Shown here: positions 1 through 6,095 of the stretch, piece by piece | How the letters are laid out: each line of letters starts with the position of its first letter | How positions within the stretch are numbered: the first letter of the stretch is position 1 | Assembly: GCA_023430845.1 (NCBI GenBank) | Contig: JAEYYJ010000151.1 | Coordinates: 1-6,364, forward strand | Source of the DNA: Pseudomonadota bacterium | GTDB taxonomy: Bacteria > Pseudomonadota > Alphaproteobacteria > Rhizobiales > Hyphomicrobiaceae | Direction: 5' to 3' | Length of the DNA stretch: 6,364 bases | Position numbers and translations under genes: made by a program | The notes under the pieces: generated by a model | Seen by the model: only the letters and a program-made list of their open reading frames with translations | What the model was told of the DNA's origin: nothing | The model's database searches: none

Positions 1-31
1 GCGCTTCACATCCTCTTTCAGGGGTTTCGCC

Positions 32-724
32 ATGAACAAGGCCGTCGCAGAATTCATCGGCACTTTCACGCTCGTCTTTCTCGGTTGCGGCTCCGCGGTC
101 ATTGCCGGTGCCGGTGTCATCGGTGTGCACGGCATTGCCGTCGCCTTCGGCCTTGCGCTCATCGGCATGGCCTACGGCATCGGCCCCGTCTCTGGCTGCC
201 ACATCAATCCCGCCGTCAGCCTCGGTGCCCTCATCGCCGGGCGCATGTCGAGTGGCGACTTCATCCAGTACGTGATCGCGCAATGCCTCGGCGCGATCGC
301 CGGCGCGGCCGTGCTCTACATGATCGCTTCAGGCAAGCTCGCGGGCTTCGATGTCGCCAAGCAGGGTCTCGGCCAGAACGGCTGGGGGCCGACCTATCTC
401 GGCGGCTACGGGCTCGGCGCGGCTTTCGTGTTCGAGGTGGTCGCCACCTTCCTGTTCGTCGTCGTGATCCTCGGCTCGACGGGTGCCGGCGCTGCGACGG
501 CCAACGCCGGCCTCGCCATCGGCCTGACACTCGTTGCGATCCACCTCGTTGGCATCCAGATCACGGGCACCTCGGTGAACCCCGCCCGCAGCCTCGGACC
601 GGCGCTGTTTGCCGGCAGCGGCGCGCTCTCTCAGCTCTGGCTCTTCATCGTGGCGCCGCTGATCGGTGCCGCGGCTGCGGGGATCGTGTTCCAGACGGGC
701 GCGCTCGACGCCAAGAAGAGCTGA
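32..724 (+). CDS. aqpZ: Aquaporin Z, water channel
   Basis: Inner-membrane channel of the MIP family that lets water cross rapidly along osmotic gradients. The 230-residue product is the usual AqpZ length and is strongly hydrophobic, with the six-helix, two-half-helix pattern. Both pore motifs are present: NPA at residues 59-61 (HINPAVS) and NPAR at 183-186 (SVNPARS). By alignment with Escherichia coli AqpZ, the aromatic/arginine filter is intact as F39, H171, T180 and R186. That is the water-selective set; glycerol facilitators have a smaller residue at the His position. The N-terminus (MNKAVAEFIGTFTLVFLGCG) is typical of the family. The ATG has an AGGGG ribosome site at 20-24, seven bases upstream. 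The gene stands alone on this strand and is convergent with the DUF2852 gene. Its promoter lies outside the window. Identification is firm; physiological role is inferred from the family. Confidence 0.96.
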   Translation: MNKAVAEFIGTFTLVFLGCGSAVIAGAGVIGVHGIAVAFGLALIGMAYGIGPVSGCHINPAVSLGALIAGRMSSGDFIQYVIAQCLGAIAGAAVLYMIASGKLAGFDVAKQGLGQNGWGPTYLGGYGLGAAFVFEVVATFLFVVVILGSTGAGAATANAGLAIGLTLVAIHLVGIQITGTSVNPARSLGPALFAGSGALSQLWLFIVAPLIGAAAAGIVFQTGALDAKKS

Positions 725-739
725 TCAACACCAAAGCAA

Positions 740-767
740 ACAAGGCGGGCTTGCGGGCCCGCCTTGT
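740..767. terminator. Hairpin terminator between convergent genes
   Basis: A perfect 10-bp GC-rich stem (741-750 with 757-766) with a 6-base loop, extendable by one A-T pair to 740/767. It begins 15 bases after the aqpZ stop. On the plus strand no T-run follows it. On the minus strand the hairpin is followed by TTTGCTTTGG, so it looks better as a terminator for the DUF2852 gene. It may stop transcripts from both sides. Confidence 0.7.
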
Positions 768-785
768 CGGCTCAGATCATCAATT

Positions 786-812
786 CCTGCTTAGGCGCCA
801 CACCTGTTTAGG
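786..812. repeat. Imperfect tandem 10-mer around the DUF2852 stop
   Basis: CCTGCTTAGG (786-795) and CCTGTTTAGG (803-812) match at 9 of 10 positions and start 17 bases apart. The second copy contains the TAA stop of the DUF2852 gene (808-810 on the minus strand). It may be a small local duplication at the gene end. A functional role is not evident and chance is possible. Confidence 0.3.
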
Positions 813-1227
813 TACTGGCCGGCTTGTCGGCTTCCGGCGCCTGGGGCTGCGGCGGGTTATTGCGCCGCTGCGTCATGAACTCGTCGAACTCGGCCTTGTC
901 CTTGGCCATGCGAAGGCGATCGAGGAAACCCTCGAAATCGCGCGCCTCTTCCTCCAGACGCCGGATCGTGTCGGCGCGATATTCGTCGAAAGCGCGGTTG
1001 CCGGTCGAATACTGCGGACCCGAGGGGCCCGACCATTTGCCGAACTTCTCTCGGAAATTCTGCCCGCGCCACTCACCCCGCCGCCATCCACATCCCATTC
1101 GTCCGCTCCATATCATATAGGCCAGGATGGCCAAGCCGATCGGCCAGAACACGATGAAGCCGATCACCATCAGGGCAATCCAGGCAGGCTTGCCGAAGTC
1201 ATCAATTCTCATGGCCATCTGATTCAT
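808..1227 (-). CDS. DUF2852 family small membrane protein
   Basis: I recognise this 139-residue protein as the DUF2852 family, which has no assigned function and is found mainly in Alphaproteobacteria. One hydrophobic segment spans about residues 14-40 (PAWIALMVIGFIVFWPIGLA and onward). Next come a basic, Trp/Gly/Arg-rich stretch at about 41-72 and a charged region at about 78-122, rich in Glu, Arg, Asp and Lys, that is probably helical or coiled. The tail is rich in Pro and Ala. The protein is therefore probably anchored in the inner membrane by one span, perhaps a hairpin, with a soluble C-terminal helix. I chose the ATG at 1227 because GGGAG (1234-1238) lies six bases upstream and the product then begins just before the conserved membrane segment. 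An in-frame ATG at 1281 would add 18 unconserved-looking residues, has no well-spaced ribosome site, and sits almost at the predicted transcription start. A promoter with an inverted repeat lies 66-93 bases upstream. Confidence 0.85.
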   Translation of the reverse strand: MNQMAMRIDDFGKPAWIALMVIGFIVFWPIGLAILAYMIWSGRMGCGWRRGEWRGQNFREKFGKWSGPSGPQYSTGNRAFDEYRADTIRRLEEEARDFEGFLDRLRMAKDKAEFDEFMTQRRNNPPQPQAPEADKPAST

Positions 1228-1292
1228 CGCGCGCTCCCGGCGTTGAGTGCCAATTTCAGAGGTCGCCCATGCCCGGGCCATCCCTCGATGTG

Positions 1293-1320
1293 AATGTAAC
1301 GAACATTTACATTACTTCAA
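1293..1320 (-). promoter_or_regulatory. Candidate promoter with TetR-type operator for DUF2852 gene
   Basis: An AT-rich island in a GC-rich background. Read on the minus strand it gives TTGAAG (1315-1320), a 16-base spacer and TACATT (1293-1298), each matching 4 of 6 bases of the sigma-70 consensus. A perfect inverted repeat AATGTAA (1293-1299) / TTACATT (1307-1313) with a 7-base spacer covers the -10 box and most of the spacer. A second, overlapping palindrome pairs AATGT (1293-1297) with ACATT (1303-1307). A dyad placed between -35 and -10 is a classic TetR-family repressor layout, and a TetR gene ends about 80 bases away. That this TetR binds here is inference. Confidence 0.5.
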
Positions 1321-1402
1321 GGGGTGCCCGCAAGAAATTCTTCGAGACGATCGAGTGCGGGGATGTAGGCGCGAGCGCGATGGAGCGGCAGCTCCGCGTG
1401 CT

Positions 1403-2014
1403 TCAGCTCTTCGGCGCGCCGAGCCCGCGCAGATAAATCAGCACGGCAGCTTCGAGCAGATCTTCAGGGCTCATGGGAATGGGCCGTCGCGCCCCGTCCG
1501 CCCGGCCGAACAGGCTGGCGATGCCATGTGCCTGGGACCAGATGTGGAGCGTCATCATGAGAGCCGGCGGACGCGCGTTCGAGGGCAGTGTCGCGATCAC
1601 CGCCTCGACGGCGGAACGTACCGCGCCGAACGCCGCCTCCGCTGCCGTCCTGAGCTCTGGATTGGACCCGATGGGCACGCCGGACTCGAACATCGCGGCA
1701 TAGTAAGCCGGCTCCTCGCGGGCAAAGCGCAGATAGGCCTTGCCGACGCGATTGAGCGCTTTAAGCGGCTCTGAGCCCCCCTCGCTGGCAGCCTTCGCCA
1801 GTTGCTCTCCGAACACCTGAAAGCCGCGCTGCGCGACATCGGCGAGCAGCGCCTCGCGATCGCGGAAATGGCGGTATGGCGCCGCAGCACTGACGCCAGC
1901 TGCGCGTGCCGCATCGGCAAAGGTGAGCCCACCCGGCCCCTTCTCGGCAATGAGCGAGAGCGCCGCCTGGATGAGCGCCTCCTTGAGATTGCCGTGATGA
2001 TAGCCGCGTCGCAA
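1403..2014 (-). CDS. TetR/AcrR family regulator, WHG-type C-terminal domain
   Basis: One-component DNA-binding repressor, presumably a homodimer that leaves DNA when a small ligand binds; the ligand is unknown. Numbering is from a TTG start at 2014 (203 residues, normal for TetR). Residues 1-60 hold the TetR_N fold: it opens RRGYHHGNLKEAL, followed by the helix-turn-helix at about 31-50 (LTFADAARAAGVSAAAPYRHF). The C-terminal half carries W159, H163 and G164 (IWSQAHG), the hallmark of the WHG effector-binding domain. The open frame extends to a GTG at 2101, adding 29 residues. I prefer the TTG because family members usually begin a few residues before RRGYHHGNL, an AGGA lies about eight bases upstream, and the extension looks unlike protein. 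The start is nevertheless uncertain. The gene lies downstream of the gdh terminator on the same strand and upstream of the DUF2852 promoter, so either neighbour, or itself, could be its target. Confidence 0.88.
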   Translation of the reverse strand: MRRGYHHGNLKEALIQAALSLIAEKGPGGLTFADAARAAGVSAAAPYRHFRDREALLADVAQRGFQVFGEQLAKAASEGGSEPLKALNRVGKAYLRFAREEPAYYAAMFESGVPIGSNPELRTAAEAAFGAVRSAVEAVIATLPSNARPPALMMTLHIWSQAHGIASLFGRADGARRPIPMSPEDLLEAAVLIYLRGLGAPKS

Positions 2015-2052
2015 GGCGAGGATCCTGGGCCCTTGAGTCGAATGATGGGCAC

Positions 2053-2070
2053 AGAATACAGCAATTGCTG
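2053..2070 (-). promoter_or_regulatory. Possible tetR promoter with 12-bp palindrome
   Basis: CAGCAATTGCTG at 2059-2070 is a perfect 12-bp palindrome. On the minus strand it directly abuts TATTCT (2053-2058), a 4-of-6 match to a -10 box, and would occupy the -35/-10 spacer. I see no convincing -35 box. If the element is used, transcription would start near 2046, which is compatible with the TTG start at 2014 but not the GTG at 2101. The palindrome does not resemble the repeat at 1293-1313, so one protein may not bind both. Confidence 0.3.
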
Positions 2071-2127
2071 CTCTCCGGCATCGTGTGGCGTCCGGCACCA
2101 CGCGCCGTGCTTAAGAAAATCGGCCAC

Positions 2128-2159
2128 AAGAAACGGATCGCGGCGGTCGCTCGCCGCGA
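2128..2159 (-). terminator. Rho-independent-like terminator of gdh
   Basis: An 8-bp perfect stem, TCGCGGCG (2138-2145) with CGCCGCGA (2152-2159), and a 6-base loop. Read on the minus strand it is followed by TCCG and the T-rich stretch TTTCTT (2128-2133). It lies about 51 bases after the gdh stop and ahead of tetR, so tetR is probably transcribed separately. The T-tract is interrupted and offset by four bases, so efficiency may be partial. Confidence 0.6.
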
Positions 2160-2210
2160 GGCTCCTGACGCGTCCCGCCCTGAAGTCCGATGAGGTCGAA
2201 GCGGTGCGCC

Positions 2211-3476
2211 TCAGCTCGTGAAGAAGCTCTGCGTCCCGTGCGCCTCGATGGCCTCGGCCAGACGCGCGAGCGCGTGCACATAGGCAGCCGTGCGCATGGG
2301 GATGCTCTTCTCGCACGAAAGGCTCCAGATCGCCCGTCCCTCACGCTCCATAATCGCGCGCAAACGCGTGTGGATCTCGTCCTCCGTCCAGTAGAAGCCC
2401 TGGCGGTTCTGAACCCACTCGAAGTACGAGACTGTGACACCGCCGGCATTGGCGAGAATATCCGGCAGTACAACAACGCCCGCAGCGTTCAGGATCTCAT
2501 CGGCCTCGGGCGTCACGGGCCCATTGGCGAGCTCAAGAATGAGCTTCGCGCGCACGCTCTTGGCATTGTCGACATGGATCATGTTTTCGAGTGCGGCGGG
2601 CACGAGCAACTCGCATTGCACGCCGACGATCTGCTCGGGATCGAGCGCCTCGTGCCCATGCTCCCCGACCGTCGCCGTGACGGGCTTGCCCTCGGTCTTG
2701 GCTGCGATGAGCGCCTCGACGTTGAGGCCATTGCCGGCATAGACCGCGCCCTGCGAGTCCGAGACCGCAACAATGCGATGTCCGTCGCCGGCGAGCAGGC
2801 GCGCCACATGCTGCCCCGCATTGCCGAAGCCCTGCACGGCGACACGCATGACCTTCCCGAGCTTCAGATCCTGCGCGAGATGCCGCACGAGATAGTAGCC
2901 GCCACGCGCCGTCGCATCGCCACGGCCGAGCGAGCCGCCGAGAGCGATCGGCTTGCCGGTGATGACGGCGGGCTCGGCCTGCCCCTTGATCTGGGCATAC
3001 TCATCGGCCATCCAGCCCATGATCATGGCATTCGTGTACACATCCGGCGCCGGGATATCGCGATCAGGGCCGACGGTCCTTGCAAAGGCCTGCATGTAGG
3101 CGCGCGAGAGGCGTTCCAACTCGGCCTTGGAGAGCTTGCGCGGATCGACGCGCACGGCCCCCTTGCCGCCGCCATACGGCAGGTTCATCACGGCGCACTT
3201 GAAGGTCATCCAGAAGGCAAGCGTCTCGACCTCTTCGACGTGCGCATCCGGATGGTAGCGGATGCCGCCCTTGGTCGGCCCGCGCGTGTCGTCGTAACGG
3301 CAGCGCCAGGCGAGGAACGACTTCCGCGAGCCGTCGTCCATACGGATCATGAGGCGGACCTTGGTCGTCTCGCGGGCGAATTTCAGCTTCTCGACGACAT
3401 CCGGGTCGACATTGAGGTGTCGGGCCGCCTCATCGAGGCGCACAAGGGCATCGTCGAGCAAGCTACCGTCGGACAT
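2211..3476 (-). CDS. gdhA: Glu/Leu/Phe/Val dehydrogenase, probable glutamate dehydrogenase
   Basis: Cytoplasmic oxidoreductase that interconverts glutamate with 2-oxoglutarate and ammonia using NAD(P), linking nitrogen metabolism to the TCA cycle. The 421-residue length matches hexameric bacterial enzymes. The N-terminal ELFV domain (about 30-165) has K69 in GPTKGGIRYHP, K93 in MTFKCAV, the catalytic lysine K105 in YGGGKGAV, and D145 in IPAPDVYTN, all at the positions expected for the family. The dinucleotide-binding domain (about 180-421) has GFGNAG at 216-221 and D240 at the end of the second strand (VAVSDSQG). That acidic residue is compatible with NAD, but related enzymes use either cofactor, so I do not assign one. 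The ATG at 3476 has AAGGAG (3482-3487) five bases upstream. The in-frame start at 3560 would add 28 residues with no such support. Leucine or phenylalanine dehydrogenase is less likely, given the length and KGGIR context. It is divergent from fumC. Confidence 0.92.
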   Translation of the reverse strand: MSDGSLLDDALVRLDEAARHLNVDPDVVEKLKFARETTKVRLMIRMDDGSRKSFLAWRCRYDDTRGPTKGGIRYHPDAHVEEVETLAFWMTFKCAVMNLPYGGGKGAVRVDPRKLSKAELERLSRAYMQAFARTVGPDRDIPAPDVYTNAMIMGWMADEYAQIKGQAEPAVITGKPIALGGSLGRGDATARGGYYLVRHLAQDLKLGKVMRVAVQGFGNAGQHVARLLAGDGHRIVAVSDSQGAVYAGNGLNVEALIAAKTEGKPVTATVGEHGHEALDPEQIVGVQCELLVPAALENMIHVDNAKSVRAKLILELANGPVTPEADEILNAAGVVVLPDILANAGGVTVSYFEWVQNRQGFYWTEDEIHTRLRAIMEREGRAIWSLSCEKSIPMRTAAYVHALARLAEAIEAHGTQSFFTS

Positions 3477-3481
3477 CGGGG

Positions 3482-3487
3482 CTCCTT
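3482..3487 (-). promoter_or_regulatory. Ribosome binding site deciding the gdh start
   Basis: AAGGAG on the minus strand, five bases before the ATG at 3476. This near-perfect Shine-Dalgarno site is the main reason to reject the longer frame that begins at 3560. Confidence 0.85.
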
Positions 3488-3520
3488 CGGGAGTGAGGAT
3501 GGAGGTGGGCTGCCGGGCGG

Positions 3521-3537
3521 CGCCCAATCCTTGGGCG
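3521..3537 (-). promoter_or_regulatory. Short perfect hairpin in the gdh leader
   Basis: CGCCCAA (3521-3527) and TTGGGCG (3531-3537) form a perfect 7-bp stem with a 3-base loop, 45-61 bases upstream of the gdh start. It abuts an AT-rich imperfect palindrome at 3537-3552 (six of eight pairs match around the centre 3544/3545). It could be an operator, or an RNA stem in the gdh leader. No T-run follows it on the minus strand, so it is not an obvious terminator. Function is unknown. Confidence 0.4.
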
Positions 3538-3553
3538 AATACTGCATAATTCT

Positions 3554-3602
3554 CCGGCATCCCACCCCCTATTGGCGCGACCCATGGCCCCAGGGATGCC
3601 GG
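3554..3602. repeat. 10-bp inverted repeat in the gdh-fumC divergent region
   Basis: CCGGCATCCC (3554-3563) and GGGATGCCGG (3593-3602) are perfect reverse complements separated by 29 bases, with centres 39 bp apart. They lie between the two divergent genes, 78-127 bases upstream of gdh and 143-192 bases upstream of fumC. Such pairs can be two half-sites or two operators for one regulator, or the base of an RNA hairpin. I do not recognise the motif. Confidence 0.4.
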
Positions 3603-3677
3603 GAAAGGTGGCAGAGGCGCCTAAACAGACGTTTTCGGCCGGTCCCCCAAGGCGCACAAATGTATGCGAGCCTCTAC

Positions 3678-3706
3678 TTGCACTCGCGCCCCGCCCGGCC
3701 TAATCC
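3678..3706 (+). promoter_or_regulatory. Weak candidate fumC promoter
   Basis: TTGCAC (3678-3683), a 17-base spacer and TAATCC (3701-3706), ending 39 bases before the fumC ATG. Spacing is ideal but the boxes match the sigma-70 consensus at only three and two positions. I list it as the best candidate in the region, not as a confident call. Confidence 0.25.
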
Positions 3707-3745
3707 CTCGGTAAATCCACCCGATCGCCGAGGAATGACCGCCCC

Positions 3746-5134
3746 ATGACCAAGACCCGCACCGAAACCGATACCTTCGGCCCGATCGAGGTGGACGCCA
3801 CCCGCTATTGGGGTGCGCAGGCCCAGCGCTCGCTCGGCAACTTCAAGATCGGCTGGGAAAAGCAGCCCCTCCCCGTGGTCCGCGCCCTCGGCATCGTGAA
3901 ACGCGCCGCTGCCGAGACGAACATGGCCCTCGGCCGCCTCGACAAGAAGCTCGGCGAGACCATCGTCGCCGCCTCGCAGGAAGTGATCGACGGCAAGCTC
4001 AATGACCACTTCCCTCTGGTCGTGTGGCAGACGGGCTCCGGCACGCAGTCGAACATGAATGCGAACGAGGTGATCTCGAACCGCGCCATCGAGATGCTCG
4101 GCGGCGAGATGGGCTCGAAGAAGCCCGTACATCCGAACGACCACGTCAACATGAGCCAGTCGTCGAACGACACGTATCCGACAGCCATGCACGTCGCCTG
4201 CGCCGAGCAGATCCATCACGACCTGCTGCCCGCGCTGCGCCATCTGCTGAAGGCCCTCGACGACAAGGCCAACGCCTGGACGAAGATCATCAAGATCGGC
4301 CGCACGCACACGCAGGACGCGACGCCGGTCACGCTCGGCCAGGAGTTCTCGGGCTATGCGGCGCAGGTGCGCAATGGCATCGCGCGCATCGAGCAGACCA
4401 TGCCGAGCCTGATGGAACTCGCGCAGGGCGGCACCGCTGTCGGCACGGGCCTGAATGCACCCGTCGGTTTCGCCGAAAAAGTTGCCGAGCGCATTGCCGC
4501 GATCACCGGCCTCGCCTTCACGACAGCACCGAACAAGTTCGAAGCGCTCGCCGCCCACGACGCCATGGTCATGACGCACGGCGCGATCAACACGGTCGCC
4601 GCCTCGCTCTTCAAGATCGCGAACGACATCCGCTTCCTCGGCTCGGGCCCGCGCTCGGGCCTCGGCGAGCTGAGCCTGCCGGAGAACGAGCCGGGCTCCT
4701 CCATCATGCCGGGCAAGGTGAACCCGACGCAGTGCGAAGCGCTGACGATGGTCTGCACGCAGGTGTTCGGCAATCAGGCTGCCATCACGTTCGCCGGCGC
4801 CTCGGGCCATTTCGAGCTGAATGTTTTCAACCCGGTCATGGCGTACAACTTCCTGCAGTCCGTGCGGCTGCTCGCGGACGCCGCCGTGTCCTTCACCGAC
4901 AACTGCGTTGTCGGCATCGAGGCACGCGAGGACAACATCAAGGCCGGCCTCGAGCGCAGCCTCATGCTGGTGACGGCGCTCGCGCCGAAATACGGCTACG
5001 ACAAAGCCGCCAAGATTGCCAAGACGGCACACAAGAACGGCACGACACTGCGCGAGGAAGCGCTGAAGGAAGGCATTTCCGAAGCGGACTTCGATGCCAT
5101 CGTGCGCCCGGAGAATATGATTTCGCCGGGCTGA
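3746..5134 (+). CDS. fumC: Fumarate hydratase class II
   Basis: Cytoplasmic, iron-independent, homotetrameric enzyme of the TCA cycle that hydrates fumarate to L-malate. The 462-residue protein closely follows Escherichia coli FumC, even in numbering. [14 protein letters not shown] lies at 96-109, [11 protein letters not shown] at 139-149, and [10 protein letters not shown] with the active-site H188 at 185-194. The fumarate-lyase signature [11 protein letters not shown] at 317-327 carries the catalytic S318, K324 and N326. The N-terminus ([21 protein letters not shown]) matches the family from the first residues, which supports the ATG at 3746. The ribosome site GAGGA (3730-3734) is 11 bases away, rather far. 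A five-codon frame (MTAP, ATG at 3735) sits between them and its TGA overlaps the fumC ATG. Aspartase and argininosuccinate lyase share the fold but not this overall sequence. The gene is monocistronic here, divergent from gdh and convergent with the pilus gene. Confidence 0.97.
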   Translation: MTKTRTETDTFGPIEVDATRYWGAQAQRSLGNFKIGWEKQPLPVVRALGIVKRAAAETNMALGRLDKKLGETIVAASQEVIDGKLNDHFPLVVWQTGSGTQSNMNANEVISNRAIEMLGGEMGSKKPVHPNDHVNMSQSSNDTYPTAMHVACAEQIHHDLLPALRHLLKALDDKANAWTKIIKIGRTHTQDATPVTLGQEFSGYAAQVRNGIARIEQTMPSLMELAQGGTAVGTGLNAPVGFAEKVAERIAAITGLAFTTAPNKFEALAAHDAMVMTHGAINTVAASLFKIANDIRFLGSGPRSGLGELSLPENEPGSSIMPGKVNPTQCEALTMVCTQVFGNQAAITFAGASGHFELNVFNPVMAYNFLQSVRLLADAAVSFTDNCVVGIEAREDNIKAGLERSLMLVTALAPKYGYDKAAKIAKTAHKNGTTLREEALKEGISEADFDAIVRPENMISPG

Positions 5135-5147
5135 GTTCGCGGCTATT

Positions 5148-6095
5148 TCAGTAGTCCACCGTAACGACGACAATGTCCGTGTACTCCCCAGGCGACGGCG
5201 TCGCCTGGGGCGGAACGCGGCCATGCACGACGTGGCGCTGGAGAGTGCCGTTACCGCTGCTTGTGACCGTGGCGCCCTCGGCGTCGCCCCAGGGTTCGTT
5301 GCGCGTCGCGTTCTTGTAGAGGCCGTAAGTGATCGCTTCAGTGCCCCTACGCATCTCCCGCGCATCCGGCGCAGCATCGGCATTGCCGCCATTCAACCTG
5401 ATCGCATACTCCGTCGCTGTCGTGCATCTCACGTTGACCGCGCCTGTCGCATCGACGTTCCTGCTCAGGACGCCCTGCGAGCCGAAACTGACGGGCTCGG
5501 TCGTGACGAGGCAATCTTTCGGCACCGTGGCCTGTACAGTGAAAGAGGGTGACGACGCCGACGTGCTGGTCGGGTCGTTGCACGTGGTTTGATCGGTCTC
5601 GCGGTAGCGCACGTCCACGTCGGAAAACATCGACACATAGGATGCCGGCGCCGCAGTTGACTGGTTGCCCAACACACGCCCGTAAATGATAGCCGGCCCC
5701 GAGGTCGTGCCGCTGAACGGTGGCACGATGATCGGTTCCGGCGGATAACCTGATGCGCTGCTACCCCAGATCACGGTCCGGTCGGGGCCGCGATAGAGCT
5801 GATAGGAGAGTTGATCGCCGCCGCTCGACATCAGGCGCGTACCGTCGCCGGTTGCGCCACCACTGCCGCTACCGAGATGAATGCAGATGAGAATAGGCTC
5901 GGAGCTTTCGCCGCTACAGTTATACGTGATGTCAGCGGTCACATCTTCGTGCGATCCCGACAGCACATCCACGTTGCTGAAGTTCATATTCGAGATCGTC
6001 ACGCCGCAGGTCGCCTGCGCGCGCGCCGGCATCGCGAGCAGGAGCGCAGAGACCAGCAGCGCCAGCACGGCGCAGCACATGCGAGAGACCTTCAT
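5148..6095 (-). CDS. Two-domain spore coat U (SCPU) protein, probable Csu-type pilus tip adhesin
   Basis: Secreted 315-residue protein, probably the tip subunit of an archaic chaperone-usher pilus. Residues 1-27 are a signal peptide with a basic start, a Leu/Val/Ala core and an ARA-QA cleavage region. Two SCPU domains follow. Domain 1 (about 28-165) has LSYQLY at 96-101, WG at 110-111 and YGRV at 138-141. Domain 2 (about 187-315) has EMRR at 247-250, ITYGLY at 255-260, WG at 269-270, HGRVPPQ at 291-297 and a final Y-D-VVTVDY-like strand. A Ser/Thr-rich linker joins them (about 173-184). The mature part has six cysteines (30, 60, 71, 172, 195, 224), an even number compatible with three disulfides. 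The ATG at 6095 has AAGGAG ten bases upstream and overlaps the usher stop as ATGA, suggesting coupled translation. The gene order and double domain match CsuE. Adhesive function is inferred from that comparison; domain 1 is more diverged than domain 2. Confidence 0.87.
   Translation of the reverse strand: MKVSRMCCAVLALLVSALLLAMPARAQATCGVTISNMNFSNVDVLSGSHEDVTADITYNCSGESSEPILICIHLGSGSGGATGDGTRLMSSGGDQLSYQLYRGPDRTVIWGSSASGYPPEPIIVPPFSGTTSGPAIIYGRVLGNQSTAAPASYVSMFSDVDVRYRETDQTTCNDPTSTSASSPSFTVQATVPKDCLVTTEPVSFGSQGVLSRNVDATGAVNVRCTTATEYAIRLNGGNADAAPDAREMRRGTEAITYGLYKNATRNEPWGDAEGATVTSSGNGTLQRHVVHGRVPPQATPSPGEYTDIVVVTVDY
5186..5210 (+). terminator. Strong hairpin inside the SCPU gene, possible fumC terminator
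   Basis: CCCCAGGCGA (5186-5195) and TCGCCTGGGG (5201-5210) form a perfect 10-bp stem around a 5-base loop whose outer C and G can also pair. It starts 52 bases after the fumC stop, within the last 21 codons of the convergent SCPU gene. No T-run follows on either strand, so intrinsic termination is uncertain. It may instead protect the fumC 3' end or block read-through. Confidence 0.4.

Noticed and set aside
85..1293. A 402-codon plus-strand frame overlapping aqpZ and running antisense to DUF2852
   Set aside because: It spans an overlapping-frame shadow of aqpZ (Arg-rich), the terminator hairpin and an antisense stretch. A real protein would not be expected to cross these.
1247..1774. A 175-codon plus-strand frame antisense to the tetR 3' half and the following gap
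   Set aside because: It has no domain, Arg-rich composition and no good ribosome site. Part of it lies over the DUF2852 promoter.
1597..2316. A 239-codon minus-strand frame overlapping tetR and gdh
   Set aside because: It is Arg/Ser-rich in an alternative frame of tetR, crosses the gdh terminator and lacks any domain.
3616..3629. GGCGCCTAAACAG resembling the repeat near the DUF2852 stop
   Set aside because: Only a short partial match at a distant site in a different context. The GGCGCC core is common in GC-rich DNA, so I treat it as chance.
2190..3749. A 519-codon open frame on the plus strand across gdh
   Set aside because: It is antisense to a clear dehydrogenase, with His/Arg/Asp/Leu-rich composition and no family motif.
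3674..5392. A 572-codon open frame on the minus strand across fumC
   Set aside because: It is antisense to a textbook fumarase with all catalytic residues. The translation is rich in Arg, Ala and His with no recognisable domain, as expected for a shadow frame in GC-rich DNA.
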